Counted from the first letter of the stretch, positions 8,688 to 17,806 are shown. The stretch: DNA of 56,786 nucleotides from an uncultured Oscillospiraceae bacterium (GCA_934591845.1 CAKTPO010000014.1:1-56786), one strand, 5' to 3'. Numbers and translations: made by a program. Notes: generated by a model not told the origin, from the letters alone.

Positions 8688-9550
8688 TGGCAAAGAAACC
8701 TGCTACCATCCAGGGAGAAAAGCGGGGCAAGACCGTTCTGTCCGTTGTGTTTGCAGTGGTCGCTGTGGTCTACCTGCTGCCCATTTTCCTGGTACTTATG
8801 AATTCCTTCAAGGCCAATGCCTACGTCAACACCGAAACCTTTGCCCTGCCCAATGAAGAATCCTATGTTGGCTTGGCCAACTATATCAAGGGCATGACCT
8901 TTGGCAACTACCCCTTCGCCAAGTCCGTTGGGTACAGCTTTTTTATCACCGTTGTTTCCAGTGCCCTGATCCTGGTCTGTACCTCTATGGCGGCCTGGTA
9001 CATCGCCCGTGTGGGCAGCACCTTCTCCAAAATCGTGTACTACCTGTGCGTATTCTCCATGGTGGTGCCCTTCCAGATGGTCATGTTCACCCTGCCCAAA
9101 ACCGCCGACACCCTGGACCTCAATACCCCCTGGACCATTCCCATTATCTACCTGGGCTTTGGTGCTGGCCTGGCGGTATTCATGTTCTCGGGCTTCGTAA
9201 AGTCCATCCCGCTGTCCATTGAGGAAGCCGCCGCCATTGACGGCTGCGGCCCCGTCAAGACCTTCTTCGATGTGGTGCTGCCCATGATGAAGCCCACCCT
9301 GATCTCCGTGGGCGTTCTGGAAATCATGTGGGTGTGGAACGACTATCTGCTTCCCTACCTGGTATTGGACCGGAAAAAGTATATGACCATTCCCATTCAC
9401 ATCCAGTACCTGAAAGGCTCCTACGGCTCCGTGGACATGGGTGCCACCATGGCCCTGATCCTGCTGAGCATCGTCCCCGTAATCATCTTCTACCTGTGCT
9501 GCCAGAAGTACATCATCAAAGGTGTTGCTGCCGGTGCAGTCAAGGGATAA
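8687..9550 (+). CDS. Sugar ABC transporter permease (MalG-like)
   Basis: A 287-residue six-helix permease with an N-terminal cytoplasmic tail and EAA loop EEAAAIDGCGPVKTFFDVVL near residues 180-200. Typical MalG-side features are LPIFLVLMNSFKAN near the start and a WNDYLLPYLVL segment late in the protein. It forms the channel with the upstream MalF-like subunit; its ATG overlaps that gene's TAA by one base, so translation is coupled. A terminator follows at once, closing the operon. Confidence 0.92.
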   Translation: MAKKPATIQGEKRGKTVLSVVFAVVAVVYLLPIFLVLMNSFKANAYVNTETFALPNEESYVGLANYIKGMTFGNYPFAKSVGYSFFITVVSSALILVCTSMAAWYIARVGSTFSKIVYYLCVFSMVVPFQMVMFTLPKTADTLDLNTPWTIPIIYLGFGAGLAVFMFSGFVKSIPLSIEEAAAIDGCGPVKTFFDVVLPMMKPTLISVGVLEIMWVWNDYLLPYLVLDRKKYMTIPIHIQYLKGSYGSVDMGATMALILLSIVPVIIFYLCCQKYIIKGVAAGAVKG

Positions 9551-9560
9551 TCGGATACAC

Positions 9561-9595
9561 AAAAAACCGACGACCGTTATGGCCGTCGGTTTTTT
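9561..9595 (+). terminator. Bidirectional intrinsic terminator
   Basis: AAAAAACCGACG pairs with CGTCGGTTTTTT around ACCGTTATGGC. A-run and T-run flank it, so it serves both the permease gene and the converging YdcF-like gene, whose TAA stop (9594-9596) lies in the T-run. Confidence 0.9.
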
Positions 9596-10262
9596 AATAT
9601 CCTGTGGAAAACGACTTTACCAGCTGACCGGTGTAGCCCAGGTCTACAAGGCCCCGGAAGGCCTGCCAGACAGGTTCCGGAATTTCCTGGGGGATCTGGT
9701 AGCCTTTTTGGGCGTAGAGATCTATACGCTGGAAGTCCCCTACGATCATTTCCAGGGTGTCGTGGATGCTGCGGCCCCGGGCTTCGTTTGCGGTCAGGTA
9801 TTCTTCCATGGTCTGCCGGTAGGAGGTGACGGAGAAGGGCATCTGGGGCCAGTAGTTTTTCCAGGCGGCGTAGATGCGCCGCTCCATATAGGGCTTGTGG
9901 ACACCCAAAATAGAGGTGATGTGCAGCCCCTTTTCTGCCAACAGATTCCTTGTAAAGGCGATGTTTTCTGCGGTATTGGTGGACTTGGTTTCAAGGAGCA
10001 GGGCATGTTCCGGTACCCCTGCTTCCAGGGCAATGCGGCCAAAGCGTTCTGCCTCGCTTTCCGTCCACATGCTGGCGGTGTTCCGGCCCAGGCCGCCGGT
10101 AAACAGCACCCAGGGGGCCAGGCCCTCCCGGTAGAGTTGGGCACACCTGAGGGGGATGTCCTCATTGTAGCAGCCAAAGCCCACGATGCAGTCTGCCTTT
10201 TTTGGTGGCTGGTTCATGCACATATAGTCCCAGAGCACCTGGGCATAGGAAAAAGCATCCAT
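9594..10262 (-). CDS. YdcF/DUF218 family protein
   Basis: A 222-residue protein with DUF218 features: KKADCIVGFGCYNEDIPLR near the start, LFTGGLGRNTASMWTESEAE near 75 and LLETKSTNTAENIAFTRNLL near 110, where conserved Glu/Asn residues occur. Related proteins act in envelope metabolism (ElyC, SanA) or bind S-adenosylmethionine (YdcF); the reaction here is unknown. There is no transmembrane anchor, unlike SanA. It has its own promoter, whose -35 faces that of the divergent glycosyltransferase gene. Confidence 0.85.
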   Translation of the reverse strand: MDAFSYAQVLWDYMCMNQPPKKADCIVGFGCYNEDIPLRCAQLYREGLAPWVLFTGGLGRNTASMWTESEAERFGRIALEAGVPEHALLLETKSTNTAENIAFTRNLLAEKGLHITSILGVHKPYMERRIYAAWKNYWPQMPFSVTSYRQTMEEYLTANEARGRSIHDTLEMIVGDFQRIDLYAQKGYQIPQEIPEPVWQAFRGLVDLGYTGQLVKSFSTGY

Positions 10263-10315
10263 CTTTGTAGTCCTTTCCGAAAACCGGGGGGGTGGGAACC
10301 GCCCCCTTTTTGTCT

Positions 10316-10344
10316 ATCATACCATTTTCGGCTCAAAAATGCAA
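10316..10344 (-). promoter_or_regulatory. Promoter of the YdcF-like gene
   Basis: On the minus strand TTGCAT (10339-10344), 17 bases, TATGAT (10316-10321). It stands back to back with the plus-strand promoter at 10350-10378, the two -35 boxes only 5 bases apart. Confidence 0.65.
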
Positions 10345-10349
10345 TCGCC

Positions 10350-10378
10350 TTGACGAAATCCCGGGAATGCGATAAAAT
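10350..10378 (+). promoter_or_regulatory. Promoter of the glycosyltransferase operon
   Basis: TTGACG (10350-10355), 17 bases, TAAAAT (10373-10378); the start codon is 37 bases downstream. Confidence 0.65.
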
Positions 10379-10415
10379 GGTCTTCAAAGAAAAGGATACA
10401 TGGGAGGACAAGGCT

Positions 10416-11303
10416 ATGGAAAAAATCGCCGCCGTGGTGGTGACCTATAACCGCCTGGAATTGTTAAAGCAGTGTGTAGAAAAACTCCGGGGGCAAACCG
10501 TGCCCTGCCAGATCGTGCTGGTGGACAATGCCAGCACCGACGGCACCGGGGACTGGGCAAGAGCCCAGCAGGATTTGGAGTATCAGAACACCGGGAAAAA
10601 CCTGGGGGGTGCCGGGGGCTTTCATTATGGCATGAAGTGGGCCGTGGAGCAGGGCTATGAATACCTGTGGATCATGGATGACGACACCCTGCCAGAGCCC
10701 CAGGCCCTGGAAGCCCTGCTGGAAGCAGACCGGTACTTAGAGGGCAGCTACGGCTGGCTCAGCAGTGTGGCATTGTGGACGGACGGCCAGGGATGCGTGA
10801 TGAACCGGCAGCTCTGGGCCAAGCGGTACGCCACCTTTGAGGGGCATCTGGCCTCGGGGCTGGTGGAAGCAAAACAGGCCTCCTTTGTGTCCCTGTTTTT
10901 GCGGGCGCAAACCGTCCGGCAGGTGGGGCTGCCTATCTCCCAGTTTTTTATCTGGGGGGACGATGCGGAGTATACCCGCCGTATCCAGCGGCTTTTCCCC
11001 TGCTTTGTGGCAGGAAAGAGCCGGGTGGTTCATGCCATGAAGGAGAATTCCGGCATGGGGGTGGAAAAAGACCAGCCCGGCCGCATTGGCCGGTATTGGT
11101 ACGCCTTCCGGAATGAAGCGTATCTCTACCGGCAGGAGGGCTTCCGGGGGGTGTGCTATTACATCTTCAACTGTTTCCGGGCCATGGCCCGGGTGCTGGT
11201 GAAAGCCAAGGACCACCGGGGAAAACGGCTGGGGGTCATTTTGAAGGGCATGTGGTCGGGGCTGTTTTTCAGACCCCAGATCCAGTTCTGTGAGGAGAAA
11301 TAA
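10416..11303 (+). CDS. Family 2 glycosyltransferase
   Basis: A 295-residue GT-A glycosyltransferase: KIAAVVVTYNRLELLKQCVE at the N-terminus, LVDNASTDGT near 40, the metal-binding MDDDTLPEP near 85 and an acceptor-side FFIWGDDAEYTRRI near 185, resembling rhamnosyl- or galactofuranosyl-transferase-like enzymes. It would add a sugar to a lipid-linked glycan at the inner membrane face. The frame is open much further upstream, but RBS GGGAGG (10402-10407) and the family N-terminus mark ATG 10416. The next gene, a membrane glycosyltransferase, begins 3 bases after its stop. Confidence 0.92.
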   Translation: MEKIAAVVVTYNRLELLKQCVEKLRGQTVPCQIVLVDNASTDGTGDWARAQQDLEYQNTGKNLGGAGGFHYGMKWAVEQGYEYLWIMDDDTLPEPQALEALLEADRYLEGSYGWLSSVALWTDGQGCVMNRQLWAKRYATFEGHLASGLVEAKQASFVSLFLRAQTVRQVGLPISQFFIWGDDAEYTRRIQRLFPCFVAGKSRVVHAMKENSGMGVEKDQPGRIGRYWYAFRNEAYLYRQEGFRGVCYYIFNCFRAMARVLVKAKDHRGKRLGVILKGMWSGLFFRPQIQFCEEK

Positions 11304-11306
11304 GCC

Positions 11307-12836
11307 ATGGAGCAAAAAAACAAAAGCCTGTGGCTCCGGATGTTGGAGCCGGTGGTTCTGGGGCTGGCGGCCCTGGGATTTCTGCTGATTTGCTCCCTGT
11401 CTACCACGCCTTTGCTGTCTTTTGAAGTGGGCCAGGATGCGGCCTTTTTCCGGCTGGTAGGCCAGGGCATGACCCAGGGGCTGCTGCCTTACCGGGACTT
11501 TTTCGATATGAAGGGGCCGTACCTCTTTTGGATGGAGTATCTGGGCCAGCGGCTGCTCTTTGGGCGGCTGGGGGTATTCTTAATGCAGTGGGTGTGCCTG
11601 ACGGTGAGCCTGGTGTTTGCCAAAAAGAGCCTGGATGTGGCTTTCCCGGAAAAGGGCTGCTCGCTGCTGCTGTCCCTTTTATTGCTGCTGCCCTGCGCCG
11701 TGATCCTGAGCTATACCATGCAGGGGGGCGGCCTGACGGAGGAGCTGAGTCTGCCGTTTCTCATGCCCTGCCTGTATGTGTTCCTGCGCTATCTCCGGGG
11801 CACCCGGCTGCCCAGTCCTGAAAATCAGGACCATCCGCCCCTGTGGGGCTTCCTCTACGGTCTGGTCTTCGGCATCATGGCCCTGATCCGCATTACAAAC
11901 GCTGCCCTCCTGGGGGCAATCCTGCTGACGGTGACGGTGAACCTTTTGGTTTGGAAGCGGTTCCGGAATTTCTTCGCCAATGGGGCCTCGTTTCTGCTGG
12001 GCGTTCTTGTTGGGGTGCTGCCGGGGCTTCTGTGGGCCTGGTGGCGGGGCATTCTGGGGGACATGCTGAACCAGGTGTTTCTCTTTGGCTTCCGCTATTC
12101 CGGGGAAGCAGGGTTTCCCCAGAAGCTTAGGAGCCTGCTGACCCTGTGGCCCTGCCTTTTTACGGGGCTGCTGCCCCTGATCGTTTTGCTTGTCTACCGG
12201 GTCAGGGACTGGAAAAGCTGGCTCTTTACCCTGTCCTCCCTGGCAACGCTTTTGTTGGCGGCGGCTATGGGCAATGGGTACGCCCATTATTTTGTGCTGT
12301 CTCTGCCTATGGCAGTCTATGGGGCCTATCTCTTAGCCGCCCAGACCCGGAAGCGTTTTCGCCGCCGGGCAGGGGACCGGGTGGTGTGCTTGGTGCTGTC
12401 TTTGCTGCTGCTGTTGGGCTCTCTGGCGGCCCAGTGGCCCCTGCTGTACCCCCGGGCCATTGCGGAGATCCGCTACGCCATGTACTGCGCCCGCACCCAT
12501 CAGGAGGACAGCCGGGAATCCGATGCCCTCCAGGCCCTGGTTTCCCAGGTGCCGGAGAAAGCGGATTTGTATGTTTACGGCTTCGCCTCCTGCTCCCGGC
12601 TGTATCTGCTGTCAGGCAGGATGCCGTCCATTTGCTACTGCGACTGGCAGGAGCACTACATTGCCCTGTCGCCGGAAATCGGAGAGGCCATTACGGCATA
12701 CCTCCAAACCGGCAGCTACGTGCTGACCCCCGAGACGGGGATCGCCCCCCGGGAGATTCAGGAACTGCTGCAACAGGACTATGAAGTACTGGACACCCGG
12801 GAGAATATGACCCTCTGGGAAAGAAAAGCTGAATAA
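11307..12836 (+). CDS. Polytopic GT39-like membrane glycosyltransferase
   Basis: A 509-residue protein with about ten hydrophobic segments. After the first helix comes FEVGQDAAFFRLVGQGM, placing an Asp in the first extracytoplasmic loop, then LLPYRDFFDMKGPYLFWMEY; this is the ArnT/PMT-like pattern of enzymes that use polyprenyl-phosphate sugars outside the membrane. A soluble C-terminal tail (about 400-509) ends in a predicted globular domain. Probably works with the GT2 enzyme upstream on a surface glycan or glycoprotein; the product is not readable. Confidence 0.8.
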   Translation: MEQKNKSLWLRMLEPVVLGLAALGFLLICSLSTTPLLSFEVGQDAAFFRLVGQGMTQGLLPYRDFFDMKGPYLFWMEYLGQRLLFGRLGVFLMQWVCLTVSLVFAKKSLDVAFPEKGCSLLLSLLLLLPCAVILSYTMQGGGLTEELSLPFLMPCLYVFLRYLRGTRLPSPENQDHPPLWGFLYGLVFGIMALIRITNAALLGAILLTVTVNLLVWKRFRNFFANGASFLLGVLVGVLPGLLWAWWRGILGDMLNQVFLFGFRYSGEAGFPQKLRSLLTLWPCLFTGLLPLIVLLVYRVRDWKSWLFTLSSLATLLLAAAMGNGYAHYFVLSLPMAVYGAYLLAAQTRKRFRRRAGDRVVCLVLSLLLLLGSLAAQWPLLYPRAIAEIRYAMYCARTHQEDSRESDALQALVSQVPEKADLYVYGFASCSRLYLLSGRMPSICYCDWQEHYIALSPEIGEAITAYLQTGSYVLTPETGIAPREIQELLQQDYEVLDTRENMTLWERKAE

Positions 12837-12892
12837 TCCTGCCAGAACTGGCAAACACTACCTCCGGAAATTCAATTTCTGGAGGTTTTGTT

Positions 12893-13993
12893 ATGAAACT
12901 GCGAATCTGTTTTTGCTGCCTGCTGCTGCTGGCCCTGCCCCTGAGCGCCATGGCCGCAGAGGTGGAAAGCGGCGGGGTCTACTGCTTTTCTCAGGCTGAT
13001 TTTGGGGCGGATACCGCCGTATTTCTCAGACAGGTGCCGGAAAACGGCACGCTGACCCTGGGGGCACGCCGCCTGCGGCCGGGGGATGCCCTGACCCAGG
13101 AGCAACTGTCACAGCTCCGGTTCACCCCTGACAGGACGGAAGAAGACGGCGTTGCCAGTGTGGGCTATTTCCCGGTAAAAAACGGCACCTTGGAGCCGGA
13201 GACCACCGTGTGCCTGGGCATCCGGGGCAAGGAAAACAAAGTCCCCGTGGCAGAGGACTCTGCCATGGAGACCTATCGGAATTTACCGGGCACCGGAACT
13301 TTCCGGGCCAAAGACCCGGAGGGGGAAGATTTGACCTTTGCCATTATCCGTCAGCCCCGGCGGGGCAGTGTGACCCTGGATGACCAGGGGGGCTTCACCT
13401 ACACCCCGGCCAAAAACAAGGTGGGGGTGGATTCCTTCACCTATACCGCCACAGACCCCCAGGGCAAGGTATCCCGGGAAGCCACCGTCACCGTAACCAT
13501 TTTGAAGCCCACAAATGCCCCGGCCTATGAGGACACCAAAGACACCTCCTGTCGGTTTACGGCGGAATGGATGCGCTCCACCGGCATTTTCGCCGGGGAG
13601 ACCCTGGCAGGCAGTGCCTATTTTGGCCCGGAAAAACAGGTGAACCGGGGGGAGTTTTTAACAATGGTTGTGAAAACCTTGTCCATCCCCGTAGAGCCCC
13701 AGGTTTCGGCGGAAATCCGCACCAATCTTCCCCAGTGGCTCCGGCCCTATGCTGCCGCCGCCCTGCGGGCGGGATTAACCCCCGGAACGGTCTGGCAGGG
13801 AGATTTTGACACCCAGGCAAGCGTATCTGCCCAGGAAGCCGCAGCCCTGCTGTGCGCCTGTCTGAATCTGGAGGGAGAAGACGGGGTGAAGCTTCTGCAA
13901 GAGGCCTCTTTCCCCATCCCGGAAGAAGGCCCCCTCACCCGGGAGATGGCGGCGAATCTCCTGTACAAGCTGAATCAGGCGACAAAAGTATAA
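12893..13993 (+). CDS. Secreted protein with cadherin-like (tandem-95) domain and S-layer-homology region
   Basis: 366 residues: signal peptide (cleavage likely after MAA, about residue 22), an N-terminal domain of unknown type, a VCBS/cadherin-like repeat (FTYTPAKNKVGVDSFTYTA, about 165-200), then two S-layer-homology-like segments: about 220-265 (WMRSTGIFAGETLAGSAYFG, then VNRGEFLTMVVKTL) and about 280-325 (WLRPYAAAALRAGLTPG). SLH repeats normally anchor proteins to pyruvylated wall polymer. It follows the glycosyltransferases with a 56-base gap and its own GGAGG, so it may belong to the same envelope operon. A small structural or adhesive surface protein; no enzyme motif seen. Confidence 0.8.
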   Translation: MKLRICFCCLLLLALPLSAMAAEVESGGVYCFSQADFGADTAVFLRQVPENGTLTLGARRLRPGDALTQEQLSQLRFTPDRTEEDGVASVGYFPVKNGTLEPETTVCLGIRGKENKVPVAEDSAMETYRNLPGTGTFRAKDPEGEDLTFAIIRQPRRGSVTLDDQGGFTYTPAKNKVGVDSFTYTATDPQGKVSREATVTVTILKPTNAPAYEDTKDTSCRFTAEWMRSTGIFAGETLAGSAYFGPEKQVNRGEFLTMVVKTLSIPVEPQVSAEIRTNLPQWLRPYAAAALRAGLTPGTVWQGDFDTQASVSAQEAAALLCACLNLEGEDGVKLLQEASFPIPEEGPLTREMAANLLYKLNQATKV

Positions 13994-13998
13994 AAAGC

Positions 13999-14037
13999 GG
14001 CACCGTGAGAAATCACGGTGCCAAAATGTTTTTTTAT
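13999..14037 (+). terminator. Bidirectional intrinsic terminator
   Basis: A 10-bp perfect stem GGCACCGTGA/TCACGGTGCC with loop GAAA, followed by AAAATGTTTTTTT; AAAAAG precedes it. The TAA of the converging permease gene (14034-14036) lies in the T-run. Confidence 0.88.
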
Positions 14038-15017
14038 CTGTCTTCCCGGAAATAGGGGATGCCCAGGCTTTCGGGGGGCTGGTTTTCCCGCTTGTTGCGC
14101 ATGGAGCTGAGAACCAGCACGATGATGGTCACGATGTAGGGAAGCATTTTGTACAGTTCCTTTACCGCCAAATTGGTGCCCGTGGGCAGGAACAGGTAGA
14201 GGATGTACAGGCCGCCAAAGAGGATGGAGCTGAAAATGCCCACGTTGGGCCGCCAGATGGTGAAAATTACCAGGGCAATGGCCAGCCACCCACGGTCACC
14301 GAAGGCATTGTTGGACCAGACACCGCAGGCATAGTCCATGACGTAGTACAGTCCACCCAGGCCTGCAATCATGCTGCCGATGCAGGTGGCCTTGTACTTG
14401 TACCGGGAGATGTCAATGCCCGCCGCATCGGCGGTGGCGGGGCTTTCGCCCACGGCCCGGAGCTGCAGGCCCACCCGGGTCTTTTTCAGCACGTAGGAGG
14501 TGACCAGGGCGATGATAATGGCGGTATAAGCAAGGAACCCGTAGCTGAGGAACAGCTTCCCAAAAACACCGGTCTTCTCCGCAAAGGGCAGGGCTTTCCG
14601 GAAATACTCAGAGGTGGCGGACAGGGCAATGGAGGGCACTTCCGCATTGGTCAGCTTGATGAGGGAGCCGCCGAAGAAGTTGCCGAAGCCCACGCCAAAG
14701 GTGGTCATGGCAAGACCCGTTACGTTCTGGTTGGCCCGCAGGGTCACGGTGAGGAAGCAGTAGAGAAGGCCCATCAGCAGGGAACCCACCAGAGAGCACA
14801 GCAGGGGGATCAGCACCGCCAGAACCGGCACCATCTGGCCGCTCTGCTCATAGAAGAAAGCCCCAATGACACCGCAGATGCCGCCCACGTACATCACGCC
14901 GGGGATACCCAGGTTCAGGTTGCCGGATTTTTCCGTCAGGGTCTCGCCGGTGGCACCGAACAGAAGGGGAATGCCCTGCATGACCGCTCTGGGGAAAAAG
15001 GAAACAAAATCAAACAT
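14034..15017 (-). CDS. Nucleoside ABC transporter permease (NupC/YufQ-like)
   Basis: A 327-residue branched-chain-permease-type protein with about eight hydrophobic segments. LFGATGETLTEKSGNLNLGI near residue 20 and VGESPATADAAGIDISRYKY near 190 are hallmarks of BMP-type nucleoside importers. It is the last gene of the xpt-BMP-ATPase-permease-permease operon and starts directly after the stop of the upstream permease gene, so translation is coupled. Import of purine nucleosides is inferred from the family and the purine riboswitch heading the operon. Confidence 0.92.
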   Translation of the reverse strand: MFDFVSFFPRAVMQGIPLLFGATGETLTEKSGNLNLGIPGVMYVGGICGVIGAFFYEQSGQMVPVLAVLIPLLCSLVGSLLMGLLYCFLTVTLRANQNVTGLAMTTFGVGFGNFFGGSLIKLTNAEVPSIALSATSEYFRKALPFAEKTGVFGKLFLSYGFLAYTAIIIALVTSYVLKKTRVGLQLRAVGESPATADAAGIDISRYKYKATCIGSMIAGLGGLYYVMDYACGVWSNNAFGDRGWLAIALVIFTIWRPNVGIFSSILFGGLYILYLFLPTGTNLAVKELYKMLPYIVTIIVLVLSSMRNKRENQPPESLGIPYFREDR

Positions 15018-16115
15018 TTAGGCTTGCTCCTTCCTGGTGTTTTTAAGGAAATTCAGCTTGTAGCTGATAAAGAACTCACTGCCGATGATGAAGAACAGAA
15101 TGATGCCGGTGAGGATGTCGCTGAAGGAGTGGTTCAGGGCATAGATGGTGGAAATCTCCTGGGCGCCCCGGTCCAGGAATACCAGCAGGAAGCTGGTGAA
15201 AATCATGGAGAAGGGGTTGAACTTGGCAAGCCAGGCAACCATAACGGCGGTAAAGCCCCGGCCACCGGCAATGGAGGTGGTGATGGTGTGGGCCGTGCCG
15301 CCCACAAGCAAAAGGCCAGCCAGACCGCAGATGCCGCCGGAGATCATCATGGTGCGCACAATGACCTTGCCCACGGGGATGCCCACATACCGGGCGGTGC
15401 GCTCGCTTTCGCCTACCACGGCGATCTCATAGCCCTGCTTGGAGCGGGTCAGGTAAAAATACATCATCACCGTCAGCACCAGGGCCACCAGAATGTTCAA
15501 AAGGTACTTAAAGCTGCCGATCTGGGGCAGCCAACCGGCCTGGGTGGCCTGGTTGATGATGCCGATTTTACCGGCCCCCTTGGGCACTTCCCAGAGGATG
15601 ACGTAGTAAGCAACCAATTGGGTTGCCACATAGTTCATCATCAGGGTGAACAGGGTCTCGTTGGTGTTCCACTTGGCCTTGCAGATGGCGGGGATGGTAC
15701 CCCAGAGGGCACCGGCTGCGATGGAGGCCAGAATCATTAAAAGAATCAAGGCCCAGTTCGGCATTTTGTCCCCCAAGAGAATCATGCAGGCTGCCGTGGC
15801 AAGACCGCCAATGAGGATCTGGCCCTCGCCGCCTACGTTCCAGAAGCGCATCTTAAAGGCCGGGGTCACGGCCAGAGACACTACCAAGAGAATTGCCAGA
15901 TTCTGGCCCAAGATCCACATTTTCCGCTTGGTGCCGAAAGCACCGTCAAACATGGTTTTATAAACCGCCAGGGGGTTCTGCCCCGTGAGCCCTGCGGTGA
16001 CAACGCCGCAGACCACGGCAGCCAGCAAAATGGCCGCCCCACGGATGGCCCAGGTTTTATACCAGGGCAGGTTGTCCCGCTTGGAGATGTGCAGGACGGA
16101 AGATCGTTTAGCCAT
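15018..16115 (-). CDS. Nucleoside ABC transporter permease (NupB/YufP-like)
   Basis: A 365-residue polytopic permease. VTPAFKMRFWNVGGEGQILI near residue 85 and VVGESERTARYVGIPVGKVI near 240 match this subfamily; the latter is the ATPase-docking loop region. It overlaps the upstream ATPase gene by 8 bases and abuts the second permease gene, so the three are translationally coupled and should form one heteromeric complex. Confidence 0.92.
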   Translation of the reverse strand: MAKRSSVLHISKRDNLPWYKTWAIRGAAILLAAVVCGVVTAGLTGQNPLAVYKTMFDGAFGTKRKMWILGQNLAILLVVSLAVTPAFKMRFWNVGGEGQILIGGLATAACMILLGDKMPNWALILLMILASIAAGALWGTIPAICKAKWNTNETLFTLMMNYVATQLVAYYVILWEVPKGAGKIGIINQATQAGWLPQIGSFKYLLNILVALVLTVMMYFYLTRSKQGYEIAVVGESERTARYVGIPVGKVIVRTMMISGGICGLAGLLLVGGTAHTITTSIAGGRGFTAVMVAWLAKFNPFSMIFTSFLLVFLDRGAQEISTIYALNHSFSDILTGIILFFIIGSEFFISYKLNFLKNTRKEQA

Positions 16116-17646
16116 TTTTCGTTCCTCCCAACCGAGTCATCATCATGCCCACCTCCGGCTTCTGGGAGGAATCGGGCTGTTCCACCATGCCGCTGACCTT
16201 GCCGCCGCAGAGTACCAGGATCCGGTCGCACAGTTCCAGCAGCACGTCCAGGTCCTCGCCTACGAAGACCACGGCCACACCGGCCTTTTTCTGCTGGTTG
16301 ATCAGGTCATAGATGGTATAGGAGGCGTTGATGTCCAGACCACGGACGGCGTAGGCCGTCAGCAGCACCGTAGGGGCGGCGGCGATTTCCCGGCCCACCA
16401 GCACCTTTTGCACGTTGCCGCCGGAGAGCAGCCGGACGGGGGTAGAAACACCGGGGGTATTGACTTCCAGGTCTTTGACCACCTTCTCCGCCAGTCGCTT
16501 GGGCTCCCGGCGGTTGGTAAACCAGGATCTGCCTTTCCGGAAGGAGCGGAGCATCATGTTGTCCGTTAAATCCATGGAGCCTACCAGGCCCATGCCCAGC
16601 CGGTCTTCCGGCACAAAGGACAGGGAAACGCCCATGCCGGAAATGGCCGTGGGGTCTTTGCCGATCAGCTCCTCCGGGGTGCCGTCGTCTTCAATATAGC
16701 GGATGGAGCCCTTTTCCGTGGGCTGCAAGCCTGCAATGGCTTCCAGCAGCTCTTTCTGGCCGCAGCCGGAAATACCGGCAATGCCCAGAATTTCCCCGGA
16801 GTTGGCGGTAAAGGATACGTCGTCCAGCTTGAGGCTGCCCTCCTGATCCCGGACGGTCAGGTGCTCCACCACGATCCGGGGCTTGGGGTCAACGGGGGCG
16901 GGCCGGTCAATGTTCAGTGTTACAGGCCGACCAACCATCATGTTGGTCATTTCCTGGGCGTTGGTGTTTTTGGTCAGCATGTCGCCTACAAACTGGCCCT
17001 GCCGCAGCACGGCCACCCGGTCAGACAGGTCTTCCACCTCGTGCATTTTGTGGGTGATGATGACGATGGCCTTTCCTGCATCCCGCATGTTCCGCAGGAC
17101 GGCGAAAAGCTTTTCCGTCTCCTGGGGGGTCAGCACGGCGGTGGGCTCGTCCAGAATCAGAATGTCGGCACCCCGGTAGAGCACCTTGACGATTTCCACG
17201 GTCTGCTTCTGGGAAACGGACATGTTGTAGATTTTCTGGTTGGGGTCTACGTCAAAGCCGTAGGTGTCGCATATCTGCTGAACCTTTTTGGTGACCTTGT
17301 TCATGTCCAGCCGCCCGGGCTCTTTCAGACCCAGAACGATGTTTTCCGCAGCGGTGAGCACGTCTACCAGCTTGAAGTGCTGGTGGATCATGCCGATGCC
17401 CAGGGCAAAGGCGTCTCTGGGAGAACGGATCACCGTTTCCTGGCCGTCCACGAAAATCTGGCCCTCGTCGGGGAAGTAGATGCCCGCCAGCATGTTCATC
17501 AGGGTGGTTTTGCCGCTGCCGTTTTCGCCCAGCAGGGCCAGAATCTCACCCTTGTAAATGTCCAGCCAGACCCGGTCGTTGGCCACCTTGGTGCCGAACC
17601 GTTTGGTAATGTTCCGCATCTGCACTGCGGCACGTGTTTCTTCCAA
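16108..17646 (-). CDS. Nucleoside ABC transporter ATP-binding protein (duplicated NBD)
   Basis: 512 residues with two nucleotide-binding domains. The first has Walker A GENGSGKTT (about 45), signature region MSVSQKQTVEI and Walker B LILDEPTAVLTPQE. The second has a degenerate P-loop GISGCGQKELLEA (about 295), signature LLSGGNVQK and the aberrant Walker B region VLLTAYAVRGLD, as usual in monosaccharide/nucleoside-type duplicated ATPases. The frame is open to 17772, but AAGGAG eight bases before TTG at 17646 and the family N-terminus favour this TTG start. It energises the two downstream permeases. Confidence 0.9.
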   Translation of the reverse strand: MEETRAAVQMRNITKRFGTKVANDRVWLDIYKGEILALLGENGSGKTTLMNMLAGIYFPDEGQIFVDGQETVIRSPRDAFALGIGMIHQHFKLVDVLTAAENIVLGLKEPGRLDMNKVTKKVQQICDTYGFDVDPNQKIYNMSVSQKQTVEIVKVLYRGADILILDEPTAVLTPQETEKLFAVLRNMRDAGKAIVIITHKMHEVEDLSDRVAVLRQGQFVGDMLTKNTNAQEMTNMMVGRPVTLNIDRPAPVDPKPRIVVEHLTVRDQEGSLKLDDVSFTANSGEILGIAGISGCGQKELLEAIAGLQPTEKGSIRYIEDDGTPEELIGKDPTAISGMGVSLSFVPEDRLGMGLVGSMDLTDNMMLRSFRKGRSWFTNRREPKRLAEKVVKDLEVNTPGVSTPVRLLSGGNVQKVLVGREIAAAPTVLLTAYAVRGLDINASYTIYDLINQQKKAGVAVVFVGEDLDVLLELCDRILVLCGGKVSGMVEQPDSSQKPEVGMMMTRLGGTKNG

Positions 17647-17724
17647 AAAGATCACTCCTTCAAAGTATCGCAAATCCGGTGTGGGCTTTTGCCGCCTCCG
17701 GGGGTTCATTACGGGGAAATGCCG

Positions 17725-17799
17725 CAAAGGGCAGCGCAGTAATTCAGGTTGCCGCGTTGCCCTTTGTGTCATTTCCAGGGGCCAAGGAGGCCCCTGGAA
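17725..17799 (-). promoter_or_regulatory. Intercistronic stem-loops between BMP gene and ATPase gene
   Basis: Two hairpins occupy the 160-base gap: CAAAGGGCA/TGCCCTTTG (17725-17766) and TTCCAGGGGCC/GGCCCCTGGAA (17773-17799). Neither has a T-run on the minus strand, so they look like 3'-protecting structures or a leaky stop that keeps the binding-protein mRNA more abundant than the permease part. Confidence 0.65.
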
Positions 17800-17806
17800 G
17801 AATTGT

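Noticed and set aside
9522..10415. Long open frame upstream of the GT2 glycosyltransferase, giving a 593-residue product
   Set aside because: It runs antisense through the YdcF-like gene, lacks an RBS, and the family N-terminus plus GGGAGG point to 10416.
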